Below are positions 53,522 through 62,466 of a stretch of DNA of 64,000 bases, in pieces; position 1 is the first letter of the stretch; the number at the start of each line of letters is the position of its first letter. Under the pieces are notes generated by a model that was given only the letters and a program-made list of their open reading frames with translations, made no database searches and was not told the origin of the DNA. Both the position numbers and the translations under genes were made by a program. Source of the stretch: Actinophytocola algeriensis (GTDB lineage Bacteria > Actinomycetota > Actinomycetes > Mycobacteriales > Pseudonocardiaceae); the NCBI RefSeq assembly GCF_014203735.1, contig NZ_JACHJQ010000006.1, forward strand, positions 868,479 to 932,478, written 5' to 3'.

Positions 53522-54100
53522 GGCACGCATGGACATGTCACGGAGGAGTTGCCGGCCACACCGAGACCCGGAAGAGGTCCACAGCCACCAAGGCCGGGGC
53601 GCCTGGGCACGCTACGCCCGATGACCACTCCGGGTGGCACAGGACGGAGAACACACGACAGTTGAATCCGCGAGGCCATCAGGTCGGTCCCCGGTAGATC
53701 TCTACCCTTGATCATCTTCGGTGGTGGTTGTGGCATGTTGTCGCGTCGTGCCATCCGACCGTTGGACTCTCGCCAGAGACAGGGATGTCCAGGCGCTGAT
53801 CGTGTCGAGTGGCCGGGCTGACCGGTGGCGTCGGCTGGGCCTTCGAAGCGGTCGGTGCGGTGCCGGTGGTGGAACAGGCCTTTCGCGTCCTCGGTCGTGG
53901 CGGCACCCGGCCGGCCTGCATGTGCCGGGCTGCGCCGCGTTGGCGGTGCTCGGGCGGCGGCGGGACGGCAGTCCAGGTCGCAAGGCGGTGCTGGCCGGGC
54001 CGCGCACGCGGATGTGGACCATGGATCCGCAGGTGCCGGTTCGAGCCCTGCCGCCGGGGCTTCGCGGTCCGCCGAGCCGGGTTCTCGTCGGGCTTGATCA
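53522..54100. other. 579-bp stretch with an alcohol dehydrogenase scrap
   Basis: No intact gene. On the plus strand, 53809-53907 reads LTGGVGWAFEAVGAVPVVEQ then AFRVLGRGGT, which matches the nucleotide-binding segment of zinc alcohol dehydrogenases (LTGG-G-D-AFE-VG ... RGGT). Stops and frame changes surround it. The remainder shows nothing I can support. Confidence 0.4.
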
Positions 54101-54854
54101 GCTCTGCTGGCCAGACTGGCCCGCGCGCTCCTGTTCACACCCGAGCTGGCCCGGCGCGCACAGCTGAGCGAGGAGGCGATGACGTTCGCGTGGTGTAGCA
54201 CCGACATCGCCGCGCTCGCCGCCGTCCTGGTCGACCGGCACCTGGCGGTGTGGGACTTCGCCACGCCGCCGGAACGGCTCGGCATCGCCGACGAGATCAT
54301 CGAACTGCGGCACCGGTGCGGCGATCGCGCGCTGATCGTGCAGGGCCACGTGCTTCGCCTGGCGAACCTGCTGGAGCTCACCTCAAGGCCACGACCCACA
54401 CGCCGCCCTGCCGGACCTGCAACGGGCCCTGGGCATCGCCGAGGAGATGAACGACGCCCGCAGCATCGCCCTGCGGCACAGCCGCCTCGGCGAAACCGCC
54501 CTGCACCCCAAGATCGCCGACGCCCGGCTCGCGGCCCTCCACCTGCGGCTGGCGGCGAGCATGTTCACCGGTATCGGCGACGTCATCGGCCATGCCCGCA
54601 CCGTCCCGCACTTGGCGCGGGCCTTGACGCTGAACGGACACGCCGCCGAGGCACTGTCCGAGCTGGCCGCGATCGAACAGGCCGTGCACGACTACGGCTC
54701 GGTCGGCTATCTGGCCGACCTGTGCACCGCGCTCGCCGTCGACGAATTGAAGGCGTCCACCCCCGGGTGGCCGCACCGCGAGCGCGCTACCCAGGCCGGG
54801 GTGCGCAAGGAAGCCGTGCGGCTGAAGGAGAAGAACGCCCAGCACCGCCCCTGA
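54101..54854 (+). pseudogene. TPR-region remnant of an AfsR/LuxR-type regulator
   Basis: Two frames carry helical-repeat protein sequence. The first (54101 to ~54380) reads LARLARALLFTPELARRAQL, STDIAALAAVLVDRHLAVWD and GDRALIVQGHVLRLANLLEL. The second (~54390-54854) reads HAALPDLQRALGIAEEMNDA, HAEALSE-type repeats and YLADLCTALAVDELKAS. This resembles the C-terminal TPR region of large STAND/SARP regulators, but the DNA-binding and ATPase parts are missing and a deletion plus frameshift joins the halves. Confidence 0.55.
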
Positions 54855-54900
54855 CTCGGCCGCGGTCATCCTCGTCGCCGGGCAGCAGCCGTGACACGGT

Positions 54901-55645
54901 CTACGCGTGACCGGCGCCGGCCGGCTCGGTCCCCGATGCGGGTCCGGCGTCCGGACCGTAGCCCGGCCGGAAGTAGAACAGCAGCCACTCCTTGAAGAGA
55001 ACGTCTGCGATCTTCTTCTGGTGGTGGGCCGCGATCACCGCGCGCACCGCCTCGTCGGAGTAGAGGCGCTTGCAGGCTTGGCAGCGGTGGGCGTACATGT
55101 TCTCCCACTCGATCGACGGGTCCATCGAGCCGGTCCGTCTCGGCCAGAGTGTCCTGCCTGATGTGCCCGACCTCCAGCTCCGGGATGGACTGGGTACCGA
55201 GGCCGCAGCACGCCATGATCCTGCCGTCGGCAAGTACCGTCGTGGTGTTGACGATGCTGTCGCACCCGACTCGCTCGCCGATGTTGTCCTTGTTCGCGGC
55301 GAAACCAGGCGGGTACTGGGCGATCGAGTCGGCTTCCAGTGGCATCCAGGGACTCTCGCAGAAGTTGATCATTCCGCGCTCTTGGCGTCGAACAGTTCCG
55401 CGAACACCGGGTTCTCGGTGATGGCCCGGCGGCAGACCGAGGCGTCCGCGACTACCTCGATCATGACGGACACGGGCAGTCCGGCGTCGACCGCCGCTCG
55501 TGCGCCTCGGATGACGTTCTCGACCGGGACGAACTTGGCGTGCTGGTCCCCGGTGCTGAAGTTGATCTCTCGCAGCCCAGCGTCGGCGAGCCGGGCGATC
55601 CCCCGCGCGGCGGTTCGCGGGTTCCTGGCCCGTGATCGGCCGGGC
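54901..55645 (-). pseudogene. Radical SAM/SPASM protein fragment with frameshifts
   Basis: Three consecutive frames give one protein: GIARLADAGLREINFSTGDQ and VMIEVVADASVCRRAITENP (frame 1), RGMINFCESPWMPLEADSIA, IMACCGLGTQSIPELEVGHI (frame 2), and PSIEWENMYAHRCQACKRLY with KEWLLFYFRPGYGPD (frame 3). The barrel half and the Cys-rich C-terminus (CC, C-x2-C) point to a radical SAM enzyme with auxiliary cluster, as in peptide-modifying or heme-related maturases. The N-terminal CxxxCxxC part is gone, replaced by an IS3 fragment. Confidence 0.65.
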
Positions 55646-55732
55646 ACGCCACCGGTAGTACGGCTGTCGAGCGATCCCGAGTACCCGGCACGCCACCGCG
55701 ACGGGAATCCCGTCCGCGGCCAGCTCGTTCAC
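55640..55732 (-). pseudogene. IS3 orfB N-terminal fragment (second IS)
   Basis: Starts at GTG 55732, overlapping the orfA stop. NELAADGIPVAVACRVLGIA followed by RQPYYRWRARPIT matches the start of orfB of the IS3/IS51 group. It breaks off near 55640, where radical-SAM sequence begins. Confidence 0.7.
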
Positions 55733-56037
55733 GAGCGGCTAGAGCCTTTTCCCGGCAGGTTCGCCTGCGACAGATACGCCGTCGCCCGGCGCAGGACCTC
55801 GTTCTCCTGCTCCAGCAGCTTGATCCGCTTGCGGGCCTCGCGCAGCTCAGTCGAGTCGTTCCTGCTCACACCTGGTTTGCTGCCCTCGTCGGTGTCGACC
55901 TGGCGCAGCCACTTGAACAACGTCATCGGGTGGACCCCGAAGTCCTTCGCGATCTGCTCGACGGTCACACCGGGCTCACGATCACGAGCAACCCGCACGA
56001 CATCGTCGCGGAACTCCTGAGGGTAGGGCTTGGGCAC
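55729..56037 (-). CDS. IS3 orfA transposase (second IS)
   Basis: 102 residues from GTG 56037, with GGGAGG nine bases upstream. PKPYPQEFRDDVVRVARDRE, the HTH GVTVEQIAKDFGVHPMTLFK and a coiled-coil RKRIKLLEQENEVLRRATAY are typical of IS3 orfA. orfB is truncated, so this copy cannot transpose by itself. The IS is distinct from the one at 48927-51604. Confidence 0.85.
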   Translation of the reverse strand: MPKPYPQEFRDDVVRVARDREPGVTVEQIAKDFGVHPMTLFKWLRQVDTDEGSKPGVSRNDSTELREARKRIKLLEQENEVLRRATAYLSQANLPGKGSSRS

Positions 56038-56110
56038 AGCGACATCCTCCCAGCTCACCATCGCGGCAAGCCAACTCAGATGTCACCTACTCGTGCAGCA
56101 GACCCGTTCG

Positions 56111-56592
56111 ACTTTCTGTTGTACTTTTCGAGTTCGCCATGCTCCGGCGTCGGTCGCGCGCAGCGCCGGCACGCGCGACGGCTACTACAAACACACCTAC
56201 GTACTCCCCGAATACGCCGACGAAGTCCGCGACGCGATCATCCCGAGATCGACGAAGCGCAGGCCACCTACAACCCCGGCCGCTACGACAACACCATCGA
56301 CCGCTGGCTGGACCGCCTCCGCACCGGCCTACCCTGGTAACGAAACCGGAGGTTGTACGCGACTCGGCTTCCGTCGTCAGCCGCCGATGGCCGTCGTTCT
56401 TCAGCCCGCTGGCCGGCGATGCGATCATCGAACGCGAGGACACGGCACTCGGCATGCGCCGCGTCGAGGTCCTGTGCGCCAACTGCCACTCCCACCTTGG
56501 CCACGTCTTCGAAGGCGAGGGCTACGGGACACCCACCGACCTCCGGTACTGCATCAACTCGATCTCGATGCGCCTGGTCCCCGACGAGGGTT
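56111..56592 (+). repeat. Cassette copy 1 (protein tail + msrB 3' fragment)
   Basis: Starts at ACTTTCTGTTGTACTTTTCG. It encodes the tail of an unknown protein ([20 protein letters not shown], then [20 protein letters not shown] and WLDRLRTGLPW, stop 56338-56340), with one C missing in the CCC run near 56249, then a linker and an msrB 3' fragment. Copy 2 (56905-57388) is closely similar over the first ~280 bp and more divergent in the msrB part. Confidence 0.75.
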
Positions 56593-56594
56593 AA
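56388..56594 (+). pseudogene. msrB 3' fragment, copy 1
   Basis: Reads [40 protein letters not shown] and the catalytic segment LRYCINSISMRLVPDEG with a proper stop. The first Zn Cys pair and N-terminal third are missing, so it is inactive. It differs clearly from the intact msrB at 45771, indicating a foreign or long-diverged source. Confidence 0.8.
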
Positions 56595-56617
56595 CTCCGC
56601 CCGGACGTATCTGTCGC

Positions 56618-56650
56618 CTCCGCTGCGTCGCCCTCCCGGCCGCAGCGGAG
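56618..56650. terminator. Hairpin between msrB fragment and small minus-strand gene
   Basis: Perfect 10-bp arms CTCCGCTGCG and CGCAGCGGAG with a 13-nt loop, 8 bp from the stop of the minus-strand gene. Likely a bidirectional terminator. Confidence 0.6.
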
Positions 56651-56658
56651 TTGGCCAC

Positions 56659-56892
56659 TCAGTCCCCCTGCACGGCACTGAGGAAGAACGAGAAACGTGC
56701 CGCGTCGAGATCCAAATCGTCCAGTGAGACATCAGAAGAGGAAGCCTGAACAACGGCGATCACCTGCTCGAGCGTAACGCTGTAGGAATCCGGCGTGAGC
56801 AGAGACATGTTCAGTGTCTTTTCCAGATCCTCTTTTCCTGCGCCAACCAGGAGGATGTCCCAAGCAAGCTCTTCGATAGTCCAGTAAGTCAT
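56659..56892 (-). CDS. Small acidic protein, possible orphan immunity protein
   Basis: 77 residues from ATG 56892. [40 protein letters not shown] and a very acidic [20 protein letters not shown]. No family recognised. Its lower GC content, small size, acidity and location between two copies of a cassette near an RHS locus suggest an orphan immunity gene; this is inference. Confidence 0.5.
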   Translation of the reverse strand: MTYWTIEELAWDILLVGAGKEDLEKTLNMSLLTPDSYSVTLEQVIAVVQASSSDVSLDDLDLDAARFSFFLSAVQGD

Positions 56893-56904
56893 ATCTACAG
56901 TTCA

Positions 56905-57388
56905 ACTTTCTATTGTACTTTTTCGAGTTCGTCCTGCTCCGGCGTCGGTCGCGCGCAGCGCCGGCACGCGCGACGGCTACTACAAACCACCTACGTACTC
57001 CCCGAATACGCCGACGAAGTCCGCGACGCGATCATCCCCGAGATCGACGAAGCACAAGCCACCTACGACCCCGGCCGCTACGAAGACACCATCGACCGCT
57101 GGTTGGACCGCCTCCGCACCGACCTACCCTGGTAACGAAGCCGGAGGTTGTACGCGACTCGGCTATCGTCGTCAGCCGCCGATGGCCGTCGTTCTTCAGC
57201 CCGCTCGCCGGCGACGCAGCCGTTCTGCGCGAGGACCGCAGCCTCGGCTCGTTGCGGGTCGAAGTGACCTGCGCCGCCTGCCACAGCCACCTGGGCCACG
57301 TCTTCGACGGGCGAGGGCTACGACACCCCCACCGACCAGCGCTACCGCATCAACTCGATCTCGCTGCGGTTGGTCCCCGACGAGGGTT
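56905..57388 (+). repeat. Cassette copy 2 (protein tail + msrB 3' fragment)
   Basis: Second copy of the ~480-bp cassette, 313 bp after copy 1, same orientation. The protein tail lacks one base near 56984 but has the intact CCCC near 57038, so each copy carries a different frameshift. The tail ends [11 protein letters not shown] with TAA at 57133-57135. Confidence 0.75.
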
Positions 57389-57390
57389 GG
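57183..57390 (+). pseudogene. msrB 3' fragment, copy 2
   Basis: [20 protein letters not shown] and [18 protein letters not shown], then an extra G near 57309 shifts the frame. The catalytic Cys codon is CGC (Arg) in the continuing sequence (RYRINSIS). Non-functional on three counts: missing N-terminus, frameshift, lost Cys. Confidence 0.8.
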
Positions 57391-57504
57391 GTCCGCCCGA
57401 CGGCGTGTGCCGTCCGCAGCCGCGGCGGATCTGAAGGCAGAGTCAGATCGACACGCACCGTATGTCGACCACGACACGTTCATCGAGCGTAAGGGCCACT
57501 AGTC

Positions 57505-58233
57505 CTACTCAGCGTCCTGTGCCTCGATCAGGTCGAGGTCGCGGACGCAGAAGCCGTGGTGCTCGAAGGTCTCGTTGAGCACCGTGCCGAGGCACTGCCG
57601 CACCAAGCGGCCCCGGGCGTACGGCGGCCAGACATCGTCGTCGGGCACCGGCGCTCGCGCTGCGAGCTGCTCAGCGGTGACCTCGTCGAGCCAGGCCTCG
57701 AGCTCGGCGGCCTGTGCCTCACGCACGCTCACGATCTCGTCGAGGGCCGGATCGAGCGAGAGGTCAAGCCCGTGCGCTTCACGGTAGGGCTCGACGGTCG
57801 GCCCGATGCCCATCGGCGTGAACAGGTCCGTCGAGCCCAGGCAGCAGCGGCGGAACCACGAGTCGTGGACGAAGACCAGGTGGCGCATCGTCTGCACCGC
57901 CGACCACTCGTCGTTCACGCTGCGGCGCTCGATGCCGGGCGTACGGCGGATTCGCTCGATCGTGGCGGCCCAGCCGGCATGGAGCTGACGCGATGCCTCG
58001 CGCAGATCCGCAGGGTCCTCGGAGCGGATCAGCACCCGCACCGGATGACGCCGGTCGAGCTCTGCCTCGACGTACTCGGCGACCTCGACACCGTTCACCA
58101 CGAGGTTGGTGACGAGCCCGTCGATCACGGCATCCTGCATGACGACGCCGATCAGGCGTGCCCCGGTCAGATCACACTCGCGGAACTCCACACCGTGCAG
58201 ATCCTCGTCGACATAACGCGTCATGCTCCGCAT
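57505..58233 (-). CDS. DinB family protein
   Basis: 242 residues. The start (YVDEDLHGVEFRECDLTGAR) has pentapeptide-like character; from residue ~65 a four-helix DinB/mycothiol-transferase fold follows, with AVQTMRHLVFVHDSWFRRCC giving a metal-binding His and VLNETFEHHGFCVRDL giving the distal His pair. Such proteins bind a divalent metal and may act with mycothiol. ATG 58233 or ATG 58224; neither has a good ribosome site. Confidence 0.78.
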   Translation of the reverse strand: MRSMTRYVDEDLHGVEFRECDLTGARLIGVVMQDAVIDGLVTNLVVNGVEVAEYVEAELDRRHPVRVLIRSEDPADLREASRQLHAGWAATIERIRRTPGIERRSVNDEWSAVQTMRHLVFVHDSWFRRCCLGSTDLFTPMGIGPTVEPYREAHGLDLSLDPALDEIVSVREAQAAELEAWLDEVTAEQLAARAPVPDDDVWPPYARGRLVRQCLGTVLNETFEHHGFCVRDLDLIEAQDAE

Positions 58234-58438
58234 ACTAGGTTCGAGCACCGACAAGCCAGCCTCCCCGGCTTGATTTGGCCTCTTCCAGGTCCTGACCGAG
58301 CGCGAAGAACGGGACAGCGTCGCGAGGGCCTCCAACGAATCTCAGCCGAGCTCAACAAAACCAATCACGCAAGCAGTTCGCAGGTCTTCGTCAGACCGGC
58401 CGCGGGAACGCCGACCGGTTCGTCGTGTGGTTCCCTTG

Positions 58439-60796
58439 TCAGTCCGTCAGAAGGCGCCGGGCCTTGGCCAGGTAGTGGTCCACCAGCGTGGTGTCGGGCT
58501 GGCCGGTGCGCAGTTCCTTGGCCCGTTCCAGCAGGTGGAGCGCGACCGCGGCCGCGTCCCGGCTCGACAGTGCGACGGGGCGTCCGTCCCGCTGCAGGCC
58601 CGCCATGCGGGCGTCCTCCACCGCGGTCGAGCCGAGGTGCTGGAGGCAGCGTGACTCGCCGATGTCCTCGCCGACGCGTGCGAACATCGTGCGGGCGCGC
58701 TGCCAGCAGCGGACCGCGTCGGCGAGGTGGCCGCGCTTGGCGTGGGCGATGCCCTGCAGCTCGACGCTGTGTGCCTCGCTGCCCGCGTCACGGGCGTCCC
58801 TGGCGACCTTCTCCGCCTCCCGCAGGCAGTCCAGCGCGTCGTCGACGTGGTCGTCGAGGATGACGAGCCCGCCGAGGGTGACCAGCCGTGCCGCGTGCCC
58901 GGGCAGGGCGGAACCCGCGGCACGGAGCTTCGTCAGCTCGGCCGTCGCCGCGGCGACGGCCTCGGGCTCCACCGTCTTGTTCGCGGTGGTGAGCAGGGCG
59001 CGTTCGACCTGTTCTCGGGCGTTCAGCTCGGCACGGATGCGGTCCTCGGTGGTCTTCGCGGTGGACGCGGCGATGTCCAGCCACGGGCCCGCCTCGCCGA
59101 ACCGCATCGCCAGCCGGTGCGCGGCGGCGATCCGGCACGCGGCGAGCGCGGCGACATCGTCCCGCTCCACGCGCCGAGCGAGGCGGTGCAGACCGTCGTT
59201 GACCTCCAGCAGGCCGCGTGACTGCTGTTCACGCGTGTACCAGACGTCCAGCCCGTCCGCGATGGCGCACAGGTCGGCGAAGGTGCTGCGCAGCAGCTCG
59301 TGGTCGTGGAAGTGGTCCTCTGTGAACAGTGGCAGCAGCGACGGCTCCGAGTCGCGGAACCAGGCCCGCGCGGCCTCGGCGTCGACCTCCAGCCTGGTCG
59401 CCCACTCCACGACGAAGCCCGCGAAGTAACGCACCAGCGCGGGCACCGCGACCACGGTCACGGCGCGCCGTCGCTCGGGTGAGCTGGTGCGCACGATCGG
59501 CCCCCGGATCTCTTGGGGGAGCCGGTACCGCCCACCCGGGTCTCGCACCAGTTTGCGCAGGCGCAGTTCCTCCAGCGGGGCGATCACCTCGCCGGTGACC
59601 GGCTTCGCGGTACCCGCGTCGAGGATCGCGGCGACCGCGCCTCGGGTCAGGCCCGTGACCGGCAGCTCGGCCAAGGCGTGCAGCAACCACGCCGCCTCCT
59701 CCGTCAGGCCCTCCTGCAGGTTGGCGAGTGTCACCGTCCACACGTGCTCCAGCGGGCCGGTCACCCGGCCTCCCGCGCGCAGCTCCTCGATGACGCCTTC
59801 CACCAGCTTCTCGGCCGTCTCCGCACCACTGAGCCGCCTGATCTGCCGCGCGAGCACCTTCACCGCGCCGGGCCGCCCAACACACGCGAGCAACAGCTCG
59901 TTGACGGGATCGTCGGTCACCGTGCCGCGCAACCGGTGGAACAGGTCCTTGATCCGTTGCCGTGCAGCGGGTTCCGGTACGGCGAGCTCCGTGTCCCAGA
60001 TCTCGCGCAGGTGCCTGGTCGCGAGCTCGTGGACGTGGACGGTGCGATCCGGGTCGGCGTCGCCGACCGCCGTCTCGCCGGCGACCACCAGGCGGTGCGG
60101 GCCGTCGGCGGGCCACTCCTGGAGCAGCCACGCCACCTGTTCCGGTGTGGACACGTTGTCCAGGAACAGGGTCGTGCCCTTCTCGGGAAGCTTGGCGAGC
60201 AGTCCCGCCGCGGCCCTGGCGAGCACCTCACCGGTGCCGTCGGACGGCTCGTCGACGCCGAACGCGACCACGATCCGCCCCGCGGTCGCGGCCGCGTCGT
60301 ACGGTTCGCTGGTCGACCGGCTCCGCAGGTCGAAGCGGTGGGTCCGGTCCTGGGCACTGCCGCGCCGGTCGATCAGCCCCTGCGTCACCTGTTCCGCGAC
60401 CGCGGAGGTGCCGATGTCCCGGACACCCGCCAGCACCACCGCGCCCGTCCGCACCACCAGGTCACTGGCCTTCTCGACCTCGTCGCCCCTGCCGCAGAAC
60501 AGGTCCGTCGGCCTGCGCCAGACCGGCGGCGTGCTCGGCAGCGGCATGCGCTCCTCGCGTTCCCCCGGCCGCAGCGGCGACCGCTGGAGCACCGCCAGCA
60601 CCAGCCAGCCGATGCCCGCCGCCACGACGACGACGGTGGAGACCGGCAGCAGCCACGGCCCGATCGTCTTGCCGAACCACGACTCGTCCGCCCGGTTGCC
60701 GAGTATCCCGGCGCTCAGGGTGGCCACGAACCAGCAGACCGCGCCGAAGAGCCCGAGTTTGACGCGGTTGACAAACCTCGGCTCGTCTCTGCCCAT
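58439..60796 (-). CDS. Membrane-anchored STAND-like TPR protein with degenerate P-loop
   Basis: 785 residues. Two membrane helices (LGLFGAVCWFVATLSAGILG; LLPVSTVVVVAAGIGWLVLA), then an NB-ARC-like NTPase region (VVLAGVRDIGTSAVAEQVTQ), where the P-loop Lys is replaced by Thr; a Walker-B-like TTLFLDNV; a winged-helix-like stretch (LAELPVTGLTRGAVAAILDA), and C-terminal TPR helices (EAHSVELQGIAHAKRGHLAD; RCLQHLGSTAVEDARMAG). Probably senses or scaffolds and does not hydrolyse ATP in the usual way. ATG 60796 begins 5 bp after the permease stop, so it belongs to that operon. Confidence 0.8.
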   Translation of the reverse strand: MGRDEPRFVNRVKLGLFGAVCWFVATLSAGILGNRADESWFGKTIGPWLLPVSTVVVVAAGIGWLVLAVLQRSPLRPGEREERMPLPSTPPVWRRPTDLFCGRGDEVEKASDLVVRTGAVVLAGVRDIGTSAVAEQVTQGLIDRRGSAQDRTHRFDLRSRSTSEPYDAAATAGRIVVAFGVDEPSDGTGEVLARAAAGLLAKLPEKGTTLFLDNVSTPEQVAWLLQEWPADGPHRLVVAGETAVGDADPDRTVHVHELATRHLREIWDTELAVPEPAARQRIKDLFHRLRGTVTDDPVNELLLACVGRPGAVKVLARQIRRLSGAETAEKLVEGVIEELRAGGRVTGPLEHVWTVTLANLQEGLTEEAAWLLHALAELPVTGLTRGAVAAILDAGTAKPVTGEVIAPLEELRLRKLVRDPGGRYRLPQEIRGPIVRTSSPERRRAVTVVAVPALVRYFAGFVVEWATRLEVDAEAARAWFRDSEPSLLPLFTEDHFHDHELLRSTFADLCAIADGLDVWYTREQQSRGLLEVNDGLHRLARRVERDDVAALAACRIAAAHRLAMRFGEAGPWLDIAASTAKTTEDRIRAELNAREQVERALLTTANKTVEPEAVAAATAELTKLRAAGSALPGHAARLVTLGGLVILDDHVDDALDCLREAEKVARDARDAGSEAHSVELQGIAHAKRGHLADAVRCWQRARTMFARVGEDIGESRCLQHLGSTAVEDARMAGLQRDGRPVALSSRDAAAVALHLLERAKELRTGQPDTTLVDHYLAKARRLLTD

Positions 60797-60801
60797 CGCG
60801 T

Positions 60802-62466
60802 CTACCCGACCGTCCGGCCGGTCAGGCCGGCCACCACGGTCCGCCACGTGCCGAGCAGGAGCACCACGGGGATGAGCGCGGACACGACCGCGCCTGCCGC
60901 GACCGTGCCCGCCGAGGTGGCGAACTGACGCGCCTCACCCCACAGCAGCAGCGCGAGCGGGCTGTCGGCGGGCCCGCCGATCAGGAAGCCGACGATGAAG
61001 TCGTTCCACACCAGCACGAACTCCAGCACGCTCACCGCGACCAGCGCCGGCCGGTAGCGGCCGCGCCGCCACACCGCGTCCAGCGCGGGCCGCGTGTCGG
61101 TGACCGTCCTCGGCGCCGCCGCGAACGCCGCGCGCAGCACCAGCGTCGCGAACGGCAGCCCGGCCGCCGCGTGCACGAGCGAGATCAGTGCCGGGGTCCC
61201 GGCGAGCAGGTGGCTGAGCGGACCCGCGTACATCTGCACCGGCGCCACCGCGAGCACGCCGAGCAGCACCGTCAGCGCACCGGCGGTTCGGTGCGGCAGC
61301 CGCCAGGTCAGCAGGTAGGCGGCGGGGACCGCGCACGCCACCACGAGCACGGTGGCGGGCACCGCGATGGACAGGCTCCTCGTGAGCGCGGGCCACAGCC
61401 AGGTGTCGGCGACGGAGGCGAGCGAGGCGAACCCGAACCCGTCGAGCCGCCACCAGCCACCGGTGCCCGCCGCGGCGGGCGTGTGCAGCGCGGTGCCGAC
61501 GAGCACCACCAACGGCAGTGTCCACATCAGACACACCAGCACGCCGATGCCGGCGCTCCACCGCCGCGTCCGCGCCGAAACGGGCTCCGGCATCGGCACC
61601 GCCACGGGCTGGGTGCCCCGCCCACCCCACCGCGTGCCGAACAGGCTCAGCACGCCCACGACCGCGAACAGCAGCACCGCGAGTGCCGCCGGTGCGCCGG
61701 TCTCGGTCGATCCCGTCGTCATCCGCCACCAGAGCAGCCCGATGACGTCGACGTCGCCGGAGATCGAGGCGGGCGCCGCGATCAGCACCAGGTCGAACAC
61801 CCTGATGGCGGCCACCAGCACGGTCAGCACGACGATCGCGCTCACCGGCCCGACGCGCGGCAGGCGCAAGTTCCCGAACCGGCGGCCGAAGCCGATGTTG
61901 GCGTCGAGGCCGGCGCGGAACAGCACGACTACGAACCCCAGCCAGGACCAGGCGAACGCGGACCCGAGCACCCACCAGATCAGGTCGGGGCCGAGCCAGG
62001 TGACCCCGCCGACGAGCGCGCTCGCCGTGCCGCGTTCCCCGTTCGGGTCGAAGATCATCCGGAACACCGCGCCGGAGACCATCGCGGACACCCCGAACGG
62101 CAGGATCATGAGGTAGAGCAGTACCCGCCACAGCGTGCTGACCACTCGGCTGAGGACCGCGATCGCATACCCGGCGACGAGCAGCACGGCCCCGATCACC
62201 ACCCACAGCACGCTGTGCCAGATCGACCGCAGCGCGTCGGGGTCGGTGAGGATGTCGACGAAGTTGCCTGCGCCCCACGGCGCGGACAGCGCCAGCACCA
62301 GCGTCCATGCCATCGGCGTCATCAGCAGGACCAGCAGCACGACCGCGGGCAGGCCGAGCAGGTAGTTCCAGCCGCCACGCATGCCGGGTGACCGGAGACC
62401 GCCCGCTACCCCGCGCCCGGAGACCTCCAGCCGCAGGCCGTCGTCGACCCGTATCTCCGGGCTCAC
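60802..62466 (-). CDS. Double ABC permease (MalF- and MalG-like halves in one chain)
   Basis: 554 residues with ~12 membrane helices. The first half (WNYLLGLPAVVLLVLLMTPM; LYLMILPFGVSAMVSGAVFR) reads like a MalF-type sugar permease, the second (TLPLVVLVGTALHTPAAAGT; VLEFVLVWNDFIVGFLIGGP) like a MalG-type one, joined by a linker near residue 285. Most sugar importers keep these as two proteins. No ATPase lies beside it. GTG 62466 overlaps the upstream gene's stop as GTGA. Confidence 0.85.
   Translation of the reverse strand: MSPEIRVDDGLRLEVSGRGVAGGLRSPGMRGGWNYLLGLPAVVLLVLLMTPMAWTLVLALSAPWGAGNFVDILTDPDALRSIWHSVLWVVIGAVLLVAGYAIAVLSRVVSTLWRVLLYLMILPFGVSAMVSGAVFRMIFDPNGERGTASALVGGVTWLGPDLIWWVLGSAFAWSWLGFVVVLFRAGLDANIGFGRRFGNLRLPRVGPVSAIVVLTVLVAAIRVFDLVLIAAPASISGDVDVIGLLWWRMTTGSTETGAPAALAVLLFAVVGVLSLFGTRWGGRGTQPVAVPMPEPVSARTRRWSAGIGVLVCLMWTLPLVVLVGTALHTPAAAGTGGWWRLDGFGFASLASVADTWLWPALTRSLSIAVPATVLVVACAVPAAYLLTWRLPHRTAGALTVLLGVLAVAPVQMYAGPLSHLLAGTPALISLVHAAAGLPFATLVLRAAFAAAPRTVTDTRPALDAVWRRGRYRPALVAVSVLEFVLVWNDFIVGFLIGGPADSPLALLLWGEARQFATSAGTVAAGAVVSALIPVVLLLGTWRTVVAGLTGRTVG

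Noticed and set aside
58234..58438. A regulator fragment before the STAND-like gene end
   Set aside because: Frames such as EREERDSVAR look vaguely protein-like but match no family and are interrupted; not enough support.
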